Assembly (NCBI GenBank): GCA_049366695.1
Contig: JBMNCR010000123.1
Span: 1 to 6,596, forward strand
Length of the DNA: 6,596 nucleotides
From: JBMNCR01 sp049366695
GTDB taxonomy: Bacteria; Bacillota; Clostridia; Eubacteriales; Alkalibacteraceae
Reading direction: 5' to 3'
Below, piece after piece: positions 1 to 5,140 of the stretch. The translations under genes were made by a program, and so were the position numbers. The notes beneath the pieces were generated by a model. That model had not been told where the DNA came from and ran no database searches. It worked only from the letters and a program-made list of their open reading frames with translations. Numbering within the stretch: the stretch's first letter is position 1; every line of letters begins with the position of its first letter.

Positions 1-20
1 ATTTTAAGAGTCCTTTAAAG

Positions 21-68
21 AGCCAAATTCAAGAAATGTTAAAACGTTCTTGAGTCTGGCTTTTTATT
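21..68 (+). terminator. Rho-independent terminator at left edge
   Basis: AGCCAAATTCAAGAA (21-35) pairs with TTCTTGAGTCTGGCT (47-61) with two mismatches, around a short AT-rich loop that can partly pair as well. A T-rich run (61-70) follows at once. It would end transcription of a gene lying to the left of the window. Confidence 0.6.
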
Positions 69-70
69 TA

Positions 71-251
71 ATAAACAAAGAGGAGAGTTAGAAGATAAGG
101 CTCGATAGTATCCGCATTATGTAATAGATATATTCCCTCAAATATGACCTGCGGGAGATATGGCCCTGCACGGGAGTGCCGTCTTGCCCTTGTGTTTAAT
201 TAATTTTTATATAATTTATTATCATTTAGTATAGTTAAATATCTGATTGAT
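71..251. other. No recognisable gene; composition boundary
   Basis: I see no convincing gene here. The stretch at 144-190 is GC-rich and can be read as a short open frame ending in TAA at 201-203, but I do not recognise its product. At about 191-250 the sequence turns abruptly AT-rich just before the peptidase domain begins. This looks like a junction at which upstream phage sequence, including the start of the peptidase gene, was lost. Confidence 0.35.
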
Positions 252-515
252 ATGCTGGAGATCCTGCGCAGAAGGACAGGGGACAGGCCGGTAATTGTCA
301 ATTCCGGCTACCGCTGCCCTTCCTATAACGAGAAAGCGGGAGGAGTTCCCGGGAGCTACCATCTCTACGGCATGGCTGTTGATGTCAGGGTCCCGGGAAT
401 AAAGCCGGAAGATCTGATCAGGCATGCTTCTGATGTGGGGTTTTTGGGGCTGGGCTTATACCGGACCTTCTGCCATCTGGATATCCGCCCTAGTTACACG
501 AGCTGGGAAGGGTAG
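252..515 (+). CDS. Peptidase M15A (endolysin-type) domain protein, N-terminally shortened
   Basis: This 87-residue protein matches the core of the M15A zinc-peptidase family (YcbK-like, Peptidase_M15_3), enzymes that cut peptidoglycan cross-links and are common phage endolysins. The signature is clear: SGYRCPSYN (18-26), then GGVPGSYHLYGMAVDV with His37 and Asp44 as zinc ligands, and CHLDIRP with His75 as the third ligand. Family members usually begin 20-30 residues earlier with a segment carrying the first helix. Here the frame extends upstream only to a TAA at 201-203, and that extension is AT-rich and unlike the domain. ATG252 also lacks a clear ribosome binding site. The fold and metal site look intact, but the gene is probably a 5'-truncated phage remnant. 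The YvrJ-like gene starts one base after its stop, a typical lysis-cassette arrangement. Confidence 0.8.
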   Translation: MLEILRRRTGDRPVIVNSGYRCPSYNEKAGGVPGSYHLYGMAVDVRVPGIKPEDLIRHASDVGFLGLGLYRTFCHLDIRPSYTSWEG

Positions 516-516
516 A

Positions 517-729
517 ATGGATATAGAATATATACTGAAACTAATAGCAAATAACGGTTTTCCCCTGGTCTTGTCAATATATCTGGTAATGAAGCTGGAG
601 TACTTTATTAATGAATTAGTCAAAAACCAGAAGGAATTTTCCCGGAATATCACCTCCGAAATAAAGGAAATCAACCATTCCATCAACGATCTGCGCATTT
701 ACATTGCCAGCAGTGACCGAAAGCCTTGA
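517..729 (+). CDS. YvrJ-family small membrane peptide (phage lysis module)
   Basis: A 70-residue protein read from ATG517, one base after the peptidase stop codon, with a purine-rich ribosome binding site (GGAAGGG) just upstream. A longer in-frame start at 424 exists, but it would overlap the peptidase and lacks the family N-terminus. Residues 1-27 show the YvrJ pattern: a short amphipathic start, the NNGFP motif, then one membrane helix (about 12-26). A hydrophilic, probably coiled-coil tail (30-65) follows. YvrJ proteins are small phage or prophage membrane peptides often found beside endolysins and suspected of holin-like or accessory lysis roles; that function is inferred from family and context. 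The adjacent M15A peptidase supports a relic lysis cassette. Confidence 0.7.
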   Translation: MDIEYILKLIANNGFPLVLSIYLVMKLEYFINELVKNQKEFSRNITSEIKEINHSINDLRIYIASSDRKP

Positions 730-1016
730 TATGCAACGGTTTCAGGCTGGTTTTCAAATATTGCCGATATAGCAAATATTTTAATTACAGGGGTTATAGG
801 TCATATTGGCATAAAAAAAGCCCGTAAAAAGGCTATATTTAAGCATTATTTTTCCGATTCTTCATAAAATCCCCATATTAAGGCATTTATCAACAATATA
901 TCCTTTTTAAACCACTATTAAGTTGTATATCTCTTTATTTATCCACAATAAGAGGGAATTGTGTGGAAAAATATAATTTTTTAGCATTCTGTTTTTGTAC
1001 CTTATCATTATCAATA
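730..1016. other. Non-coding AT-rich spacer
   Basis: No gene is supported here. The stretch holds a weak hairpin at 813-840 and a pair of opposed DnaA-box-like nonamers: TTATCCACA at 939-947 and TTTTCCACA on the minus strand at 962-970. The rest is unremarkable AT-rich sequence between the phage remnant and the RiPP-like operon. Confidence 0.4.
813..840. terminator. Weak, possibly bidirectional terminator
   Basis: A short AGCC/GGCT stem (819-822 with 831-834) has seven As on its left and ATATTT on its right. Read on the minus strand it is followed by a clean T7 run; on the plus strand the T tract is imperfect. It could end the lysis-gene transcript, but the stem is only 4-5 bp. Confidence 0.3.
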
Positions 1017-1046
1017 TTGACATTTAAGGCTAATAAAACTTACAAT
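1017..1046 (+). promoter_or_regulatory. Sigma-A-type promoter of the RiPP-like operon
   Basis: A perfect -35 hexamer TTGACA (1017-1022) is followed after 18 bp by TACAAT (1041-1046), one base off the consensus -10. Transcription would start near 1053, leaving a leader of about 40 bases before the peptide gene at 1096. The -10 box lies wholly inside the dyad at 1038-1056. Confidence 0.65.
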
Positions 1047-1056
1047 GATTGTAAGT
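1038..1056. promoter_or_regulatory. Operator-like perfect dyad over the -10 box (Fur/PerR-like geometry)
   Basis: ACTTACAATGATTGTAAGT is a perfect inverted repeat with 9-base arms around a single central base (1047). Its inner 15 bases, TTACAATGATTGTAA, have the 7-1-7 layout of Fur-superfamily boxes and differ from the PerR consensus TTATAATNATTATAA at one symmetrical position per arm. Because it covers the -10 hexamer, a bound protein would repress. Which protein binds is inference; no Fur-family gene lies in the window. Confidence 0.6.
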
Positions 1057-1095
1057 CAATTTTGATTAATTTTTTGTTTATAGGTATTTTAAAAA

Positions 1096-1317
1096 ATGGA
1101 AAAGCAACATATTTTAATAGAAAAGGCTTTTATTTATAATAGCCCTAATTTTTATCAAATAAAAAAAGTTCCAAGACAATACAAATATGATAAAATCTCT
1201 GGATATTGGATTAAATTCAATAATAGAGATGCCCCAGCTATAACTGATTCAACTTTTTCTAAGCCAATTACTAAAAAGCATGATATTGAAACAGGCGAGG
1301 ATCAAAAGGGTGAATGA
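1096..1317 (+). CDS. Putative graspetide (omega-ester RiPP) precursor peptide
   Basis: A 73-residue peptide encoded directly upstream of, and overlapping, an MvdC/MvdD-type ATP-grasp ligase gene. That is the standard position of a graspetide precursor. The N-terminal two thirds (1-47) is basic and aromatic, with a YKYDKISGYWIKF stretch (29-41) that could serve as leader or ligase-recognition element. The tail (50-73) is rich in possible donors and acceptors: Thr50, Thr53, Thr59, Lys60, Lys61 and Thr66, against Asp63, Glu65, Glu68, Asp69 and Glu73, ending in the motif TKKHDIETGEDQKGE. It carries no cysteines and no signal peptide. The tail resembles the T-x-x...E-x-G-E-D layout of known graspetide cores in general form, but I cannot assign it to a numbered group. 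The ribosome binding site before ATG1096 is weak. The precursor role rests on context and tail composition. Confidence 0.6.
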   Translation: MEKQHILIEKAFIYNSPNFYQIKKVPRQYKYDKISGYWIKFNNRDAPAITDSTFSKPITKKHDIETGEDQKGE

Positions 1318-2266
1318 TGTTGACATCTTGCTTGTTTCAAATAAATATGACTTTACTACTGATTATGTAGCTTTTGAATTATACAAGTTAGGAGCTTCAT
1401 ATTTAAGGATAAATAGAGACGAATTTCTAACCTATGATATTAGTCTATCTATTCCCGATGAATTTCTTTGTATAAAGATAAATAATGATTCTTTTGTCAT
1501 AAAAAATAGCAATATAAAGGCTATTTATTACAGAGCACCTACTTTTTTAAGGCATATTTATTCTACAGAACAACCAGAAAAACAATTATATGATTCCCAA
1601 TGGACTTCGTTTATAAGAAATTTAATAATATTTGATAATGCATACTGGGTAAATCACCCTGTTGATACTTATAAAGCAGAAAATAAATTATTACAGTTAA
1701 AAATTGCTACTAAATTGGGGTTTAAAATACCTTTTAGTATAGTCTCAAATAGTAGTAAATTGCCCAATTTAGATGATAATAAAAAATATGTTATTAAAAC
1801 ATTGGAACCCGGTTTATTTAAGATTGGTAGGAAGGAAGGATTTATATATAGTAATGTTGTATTAGGTTACGATTTGAAGAATAGTAATAATATTAGGTTG
1901 CTTCCAATTTTAATACAGGATTATTTAAACCCTAAAATAGATATCAGGGCTACCGTTATTGGCAATAAAATCCGTACTGTAAAGATTTTTAGAAAGGAAG
2001 ATTATATATATGGTGATTGGAGAAAAATAAAAAAAGATGATTTAATTTTTGCGCCTTTTAATTTACCAAATAACTTAAAAACAATTTGTATTAAATTAGT
2101 TAGGAAATTGGGGTTAAATTTTGGAGCAATTGATTTAGCTTTATGTAATGATCAATATTATTTCCTTGAGGTTAACCCTACCGGAGAATGGGCTTGGTTA
2201 GTGAATAACGCTGGTTTAGATATAGATAAATTGCTTTCTAAGTTGTTATTTTCAGGAGGCAAATAG
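1310..2266 (+). CDS. ATP-grasp peptide ligase, MvdC/MvdD (graspetide maturase) type
   Basis: An ATP-grasp enzyme that would activate Glu/Asp side-chain carboxylates of the preceding peptide with ATP and join them to Thr/Ser (ester) or Lys (amide) side chains. I prefer GTG1310 (318 residues): it has GAGG nine bases upstream and begins just before the first strand, DILLVSN. ATG1280 would add ten residues without a ribosome binding site. Family features, numbered from GTG1310: NKYDFTTDYV (11-20), YYRAPTF (73-79), the YKAENKLLQLK segment (121-131), ATP-binding Lys163, hinge IQDYL (202-206), DIR (211-213), DWR (236-238), Asp275 in FGAIDLAL, and FLEVNPTGEWAWL with metal ligands Glu287 and Asn289. 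Length is normal for the family. It overlaps the peptide stop by 8 bases, implying translational coupling. The chemistry is known for the family; the substrate is inferred. Confidence 0.85.
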   Translation: MNDVDILLVSNKYDFTTDYVAFELYKLGASYLRINRDEFLTYDISLSIPDEFLCIKINNDSFVIKNSNIKAIYYRAPTFLRHIYSTEQPEKQLYDSQWTSFIRNLIIFDNAYWVNHPVDTYKAENKLLQLKIATKLGFKIPFSIVSNSSKLPNLDDNKKYVIKTLEPGLFKIGRKEGFIYSNVVLGYDLKNSNNIRLLPILIQDYLNPKIDIRATVIGNKIRTVKIFRKEDYIYGDWRKIKKDDLIFAPFNLPNNLKTICIKLVRKLGLNFGAIDLALCNDQYYFLEVNPTGEWAWLVNNAGLDIDKLLSKLLFSGGK

Positions 2267-2269
2267 TTA

Positions 2270-2935
2270 ATGATATTAGATAAATTTATATACTGGATTT
2301 TCCCTTATGCAAGGGCTTATAGCGCAAACAAAAAAATACAAGCTAAGATAAATTGTTTAGTAAATTTCTCAGAATGCGATGTAAATGAAATGAAAAAGAA
2401 ACTAGAGAAAGAATTAAATAATTTAGGCGAGAATAGATTACAAATGCAACTAGATGAAACGCTAGAAGGGAAAAGGGTTATAGAGGATAAAGCCAAGTCT
2501 TTTCTTTCGATTAATTCTTTTATGAGTATTTTTTTAGCAATTTTTTCATTAGTGATAACAAATGCTATGAATTTTAATGGTTTTGCCTTAATTACTTTGT
2601 TATTATTAATTTTAGCAGCTTTGCTTTATATAATATCTGGTGTTTCTAGCGTTTTTTATATTTTATCCGAAATTAACATTGTTTTTAAGCCTGATCCTAA
2701 AGTGATAAGCAAAAATATTGATATTAAAAAAACTATTTTACTTAACAGATATCAAAATCTATTGAGAACAAATTGTCTTAATTCTGTTTTCCAAAATATA
2801 AAAAGAGTACTTACTGTATTTGTTTTATTTGTTATTTTTTACTGCGTATATATAGTGTTACATATTTTTTGGCCAAATGTAATCACAGAGAGAACTGTTT
2901 CGTATCTTGCATTTATTATGTATTTATTAGCATAA
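2270..2935 (+). CDS. Multi-spanning membrane protein of the RiPP-like operon, function unknown
   Basis: I cannot assign this 221-residue protein to a named family with confidence. It begins three bases after the ligase stop, with AGGAGG (2254-2259) ten bases before ATG2270, so it is almost certainly cotranscribed. An amphipathic, charged, probably helical region (about 38-75) leads through EDKAKSFLSINS into a first pair of membrane helices (about 79-99 and 105-132). A cytoplasm-like loop (133-179) precedes a third helix (180-201) and a short hydrophobic C-terminus (208-221). The layout of helical lead-in, two helices, a loop of about 45 residues and then one or two more helices, with a Lys-Ala pair at the membrane entry, recalls SLATT/PycTM-like effector proteins of conflict systems. 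That similarity is by eye only. It has no transporter ATPase or protease motif. Exporter accessory, immunity protein, target or effector are all open. Confidence 0.6.
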   Translation: MILDKFIYWIFPYARAYSANKKIQAKINCLVNFSECDVNEMKKKLEKELNNLGENRLQMQLDETLEGKRVIEDKAKSFLSINSFMSIFLAIFSLVITNAMNFNGFALITLLLLILAALLYIISGVSSVFYILSEINIVFKPDPKVISKNIDIKKTILLNRYQNLLRTNCLNSVFQNIKRVLTVFVLFVIFYCVYIVLHIFWPNVITERTVSYLAFIMYLLA

Positions 2936-2948
2936 TTTCAAAATAAAT

Positions 2949-2977
2949 TTGACATTCCCCTCTAATAGCTCTACAGT
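2949..2977 (+). promoter_or_regulatory. Putative promoter of the integrase gene
   Basis: TTGACA (2949-2954) is followed after 17 bp by TACAGT (2972-2977), which matches four of six bases of the -10 consensus. It lies between the membrane-protein gene and the recombinase, about 40 bases before its ATG. Confidence 0.4.
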
Positions 2978-2997
2978 AAGTAGTAAGTAATAAGTAA
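2977..2997 (+). repeat. Three tandem 7-bp repeats TAAGTA(G/A)
   Basis: TAAGTAG, TAAGTAA and TAAGTAA follow one another directly upstream of the recombinase gene. They could be slippage-prone filler or arm-type binding sites for the recombinase or an accessory factor; nothing in the sequence decides this. Confidence 0.5.
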
Positions 2998-3016
2998 TAT
3001 TAACGAGGGTATAGCT

Positions 3017-3936
3017 ATGAGTAATCGATTAGTTGCCTCTAAAGAAAATCCTTCTCCCCGCTTTGATCATGAAAAAGCAAAAAAAGTTTTTTATTTTTTA
3101 GATATTAATAATGAAACCAAAAAAGATTACCAGGCCAGGATCATGCATTTCCTTGATTTCATTACCGACAAGGGAATGGACCGGGATACTTTCCTGGAAT
3201 ATAAAAACTATCTTAAGACCCGGACCGATTACACCGTATCCACCAAAAACAAATACCTGGTAACTGCAAAAGTCTTTCTGAAAGAATTAAACCGCAGAGG
3301 AATTCTCCCTGCTGATATTACCCAAAATATTAAATCATTCAGCCAGTCTAAAAAACACAAAAAGGAAGGTTTGAATGATAAAGAAATAGACAAGCTTGCT
3401 TATGCCTTAAAAGAGCTTCCTAATACATCAAAAAACACCCGTATTAAGGCAGTTATCAGTCTATTGGTATTCAGGGCCTAAGACAGGTGGAAATTACCCG
3501 ATTGAATGTCAAAGATGTTGATCTGATCAGAAAGACAGCACTCATTGAAGGAAAGGGCAGAGATGACAAGGAAATCATCTATTTGCACCCGGAAACAGTC
3601 AAGCATATCAAATACTATCTCAAGAAGAATAATCTTAAAGATGGCGCTCTTTTTGTTTGTAAAAGCAATAATAACAAAAACAAGAGGATTACTACCAGAG
3701 GATTAAGAATGATCATTAAAAAAGTTTTGAATTCCCTGGAAATAGATAAATGTGTGCATGGTTTCCGGCATTACTTTACTACTACCTTGATTAAAAATTA
3801 CAAAGGCGATCTCCTGAGAGTTGCCCAGTACACCAGGCATAGAAGTTTAGAAATGCTGCAGATTTACAATGACAACATCAAAATGGAAGAAGATTTACCC
3901 AACTATTATAAGACGTTTGCAGGAGTGAAATTTTGA
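3017..3936 (+). pseudogene. Tyrosine recombinase/integrase split by a one-base frameshift
   Basis: The first frame (3017-3481) gives an N-terminal SAM-like core-binding domain (about residues 30-115) and ends in ...LLVFRA at a TAA (3479-3481). The second frame, open through 3936, carries the catalytic half. Reading C3472 twice restores LLVFQGLRQVEI, the expected box around the first catalytic Arg (156), and yields a 306-residue protein, normal for XerC/D-like integrases. All active-site residues then appear: Arg156, Lys180 (EGKGR), His248 and Arg251 (HGFRHYF), His275 (TRHRS) and nucleophile Tyr284 (LQIYND). GAGGG (3005-3009) is a good ribosome binding site for ATG3017. No slippery heptamer is visible, so I read this as a recent one-base deletion or a sequencing error, not programmed frameshifting. 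The catalytic fragment alone would lack DNA-binding capacity. It was probably the element's integrase. Confidence 0.85.
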
Positions 3937-3976
3937 TAAGATACAATTTGGATATTTTAAAGAGATATTTATAATA

Positions 3977-4741
3977 ATGGTTATTAATTCAAAACAAAAA
4001 CAAGCACTCATAGATAAATTTTTCCAAGCTATTTCAAATTTATCAAAAAATATAGACAATAATAAAAAATTATTTGGATTTTTTTCATATAATGCCTATT
4101 TTTCTTTATATGATGTAATAACAAAATATGCCTTTCCGGAAGAGCGGTATTTAATAAATAGGTATAGGAAATTAATCAGAAAATATTCTGATTGGCTATA
4201 TAAGGATTATATAAGCATTACACAGTTAAATTGTCTCATTAACTCAGGTGATGGTAAATTAAAAAACAGCATTCTAAGAGAACCTTTCCAACAAAAAATA
4301 AACCAGAAAGGTTTATTTGCAATACAATATGGGATAATAGATAGCCCTGAAAAATATGATTTAACATTAGATGAATTAAAGGTTGGCTTAGACACCGATC
4401 AAATGGAAGAGTTTGAAAGAAAAAGAAACTTAATTATAAAAGCAAGGTATGATTCATTATTTTATTATATGCGTTGTTTGTGTGTACATGGGTTACAATT
4501 TCCAACTCCAAATGCTCTTAATTCTAAGCAGGATGGTTATACCCCTATGTATTTTGTAATGTCAGAAATAAATGACACTAATGGGAAAATCTCAAATCCA
4601 AAATATATTCTCTGGTTTCCTCCAAATTTAATATCAAATTTATTTAAAGAGTGTGTAAAGAACCTTTATAAAGATTCTGTTGTAAATCCTGAAGATATTT
4701 TTAAACCATATTATGTTTGTTGGATTGATCAATTTAAATAG
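3977..4741 (+). CDS. Hypothetical protein with HEPN-like Rx4H motif
   Basis: A 254-residue soluble protein I do not recognise in full. It is mostly alpha-helical in character, with no membrane segment. Residues 156-175 contain LFYYMRCLCVHGLQF, where Arg166 and His171 form an Rx4H motif inside a helix. This is the hallmark of HEPN-superfamily proteins, many of which are metal-independent RNases in toxin-antitoxin, abortive-infection and CRISPR systems. The form R-C-x-x-x-H-G closely resembles the RCNLFHG element of Apea-like/MAE_28990-like HEPN families. A single motif is not proof of RNase activity, and no nucleotidyltransferase (MNT) partner is encoded beside it. The gene starts 40 bases after the recombinase with a weak AAAGAG ribosome binding site, and its AT-rich composition is unlike the recombinase's. 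A role in cell defence is an inference from motif and neighbourhood. Confidence 0.6.
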   Translation: MVINSKQKQALIDKFFQAISNLSKNIDNNKKLFGFFSYNAYFSLYDVITKYAFPEERYLINRYRKLIRKYSDWLYKDYISITQLNCLINSGDGKLKNSILREPFQQKINQKGLFAIQYGIIDSPEKYDLTLDELKVGLDTDQMEEFERKRNLIIKARYDSLFYYMRCLCVHGLQFPTPNALNSKQDGYTPMYFVMSEINDTNGKISNPKYILWFPPNLISNLFKECVKNLYKDSVVNPEDIFKPYYVCWIDQFK

Positions 4742-4744
4742 ATG

Positions 4745-4791
4745 TTTATATCTTTTTACTTCCTATAACTATAATTACAGGAAGTAAAAAG
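4745..4791 (+). promoter_or_regulatory. Promoter with 13-bp inverted repeat centred on the -10 box
   Basis: CTTTTTACTTCCT (4752-4764) and AGGAAGTAAAAAG (4779-4791) are perfect inverted arms. A perfect TATAAT (4770-4775) sits between them, and TTTATA (4745-4750) lies 19 bp upstream as a possible -35. A 19-bp spacer is typical of MerR-controlled promoters, although MerR dyads usually lie within the spacer and this one is centred on the -10. No T tract follows directly, so a terminator is unlikely. It probably drives and controls the MerR-like gene at 4824. Confidence 0.5.
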
Positions 4792-4823
4792 GTGACCTTA
4801 TTTTTTAAAAAAGTTGGTTCATT

Positions 4824-5096
4824 ATGAACACAAAAAAATCAAATGGTGATATCATCTTATCCATAGGAGAGTTGGCCAAAGCTTCCGGTTTTAGACAAAG
4901 TACATTAAAATTCTATACTGAAATTGGCATATTGCCTTTTACCCAGGCCGGAGAAAGACTGATCCGGAAATATAATAAAGATGAAGCATTAAAACGACTG
5001 GAAGAGATTAAGAAGTTGAAAGAAAAAAGGATGACGATTAAAGAAATTGTTGATTATCTTAAAAGATATTGTTTTTTAGATAAAAATAATTCTTGA
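4824..5096 (+). CDS. MerR-family HTH regulator, DNA-binding domain only
   Basis: A 90-residue protein consisting of a MerR-type winged helix-turn-helix and little else. The sequence SIGELAKASGFRQSTLKFY (13-31) is the helix-turn-helix, EIGILPFT (33-40) follows as in MerR proteins, and GERLIRKYNKDEALKRL (43-59) gives the wing and next helix. A further Lys/Glu-rich helix (60-80) ends the protein, and no effector-binding domain is present. Such stand-alone MerR-like proteins occur on mobile elements as small repressors or excisionase-like factors. ATG4824 has no clear ribosome binding site, but later starts would cut into the helix-turn-helix. The inverted repeat at 4752-4791 is a likely autoregulatory site. 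The stop codon lies within the -35 box of the toxin-antitoxin promoter, so the two units are tightly packed and may be coregulated. Confidence 0.75.
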   Translation: MNTKKSNGDIILSIGELAKASGFRQSTLKFYTEIGILPFTQAGERLIRKYNKDEALKRLEEIKKLKEKRMTIKEIVDYLKRYCFLDKNNS

Positions 5097-5121
5097 CAAA
5101 TGTTAGCATATATGCTAACAT
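5093..5121 (+). promoter_or_regulatory. Toxin-antitoxin promoter
   Basis: TTGACA (5093-5098) is followed after 17 bp by TAACAT (5116-5121), which matches four of six -10 bases. The promoter overlaps the end of the MerR-like gene and is almost completely covered by the palindrome at 5096-5125. Confidence 0.55.
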
Positions 5122-5125
5122 TTGT
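5096..5125. promoter_or_regulatory. 30-bp perfect palindrome, probable antitoxin operator
   Basis: ACAAATGTTAGCATA (5096-5110) is followed immediately by its exact reverse complement TATGCTAACATTTGT (5111-5125). It spans from the -35 to the -10 element of the toxin-antitoxin promoter, just where an autoregulating HigA-type antitoxin dimer would bind. Identification of the binder is inferred from position. Confidence 0.75.
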
Positions 5126-5140
5126 ATTGAAGGAAATTGA

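Noticed and set aside
144..203. Short open frame beginning MTCGRYGPARECRLAL on the plus strand
   Set aside because: It is only about 20 codons, has no recognisable domain, and lies in a region that looks like a recombined phage edge.
424..516. Longer N-terminus for the YvrJ-like gene starting at ATG424
   Set aside because: The extra 31 residues are the peptidase coding region read in another frame; ATG517 has the ribosome binding site and the family N-terminus.
963..1139. A GTG-start 58-codon hydrophobic open frame with an AGAGGG ribosome-binding-like site
   Set aside because: It runs straight through the near-consensus promoter and dyad at 1017-1056 and overlaps the precursor gene in another frame. 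AT-rich DNA gives such frames by chance.
1280..1309. ATG1280 as start of the ATP-grasp ligase
   Set aside because: No ribosome binding site is visible, and the ten extra residues are not part of the domain. GTG1310 is better placed behind GAGG, though ATG1280 cannot be excluded.
2977..2997. CRISPR or other spaced repeat array
   Set aside because: Only three 7-bp units without spacers; no repeat-spacer pattern occurs anywhere in the window.
3465..3480. Programmed -1 frameshifting in the recombinase
   Set aside because: No X-XXY-YYZ slippery heptamer or obvious downstream structure is present; a simple one-base deletion explains the join.
3970..3975. TATAAT just before the HEPN-like gene as a -10 promoter box
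   Set aside because: It sits one base before the ATG, so transcription would start inside the gene, and no -35 is visible at proper spacing.
4752..4791. Inverted repeat as an intrinsic terminator after the HEPN-like gene
   Set aside because: The stem has no T tract directly after it (GTGACC follows), and the loop holds a consensus -10, so a promoter/operator is more likely.
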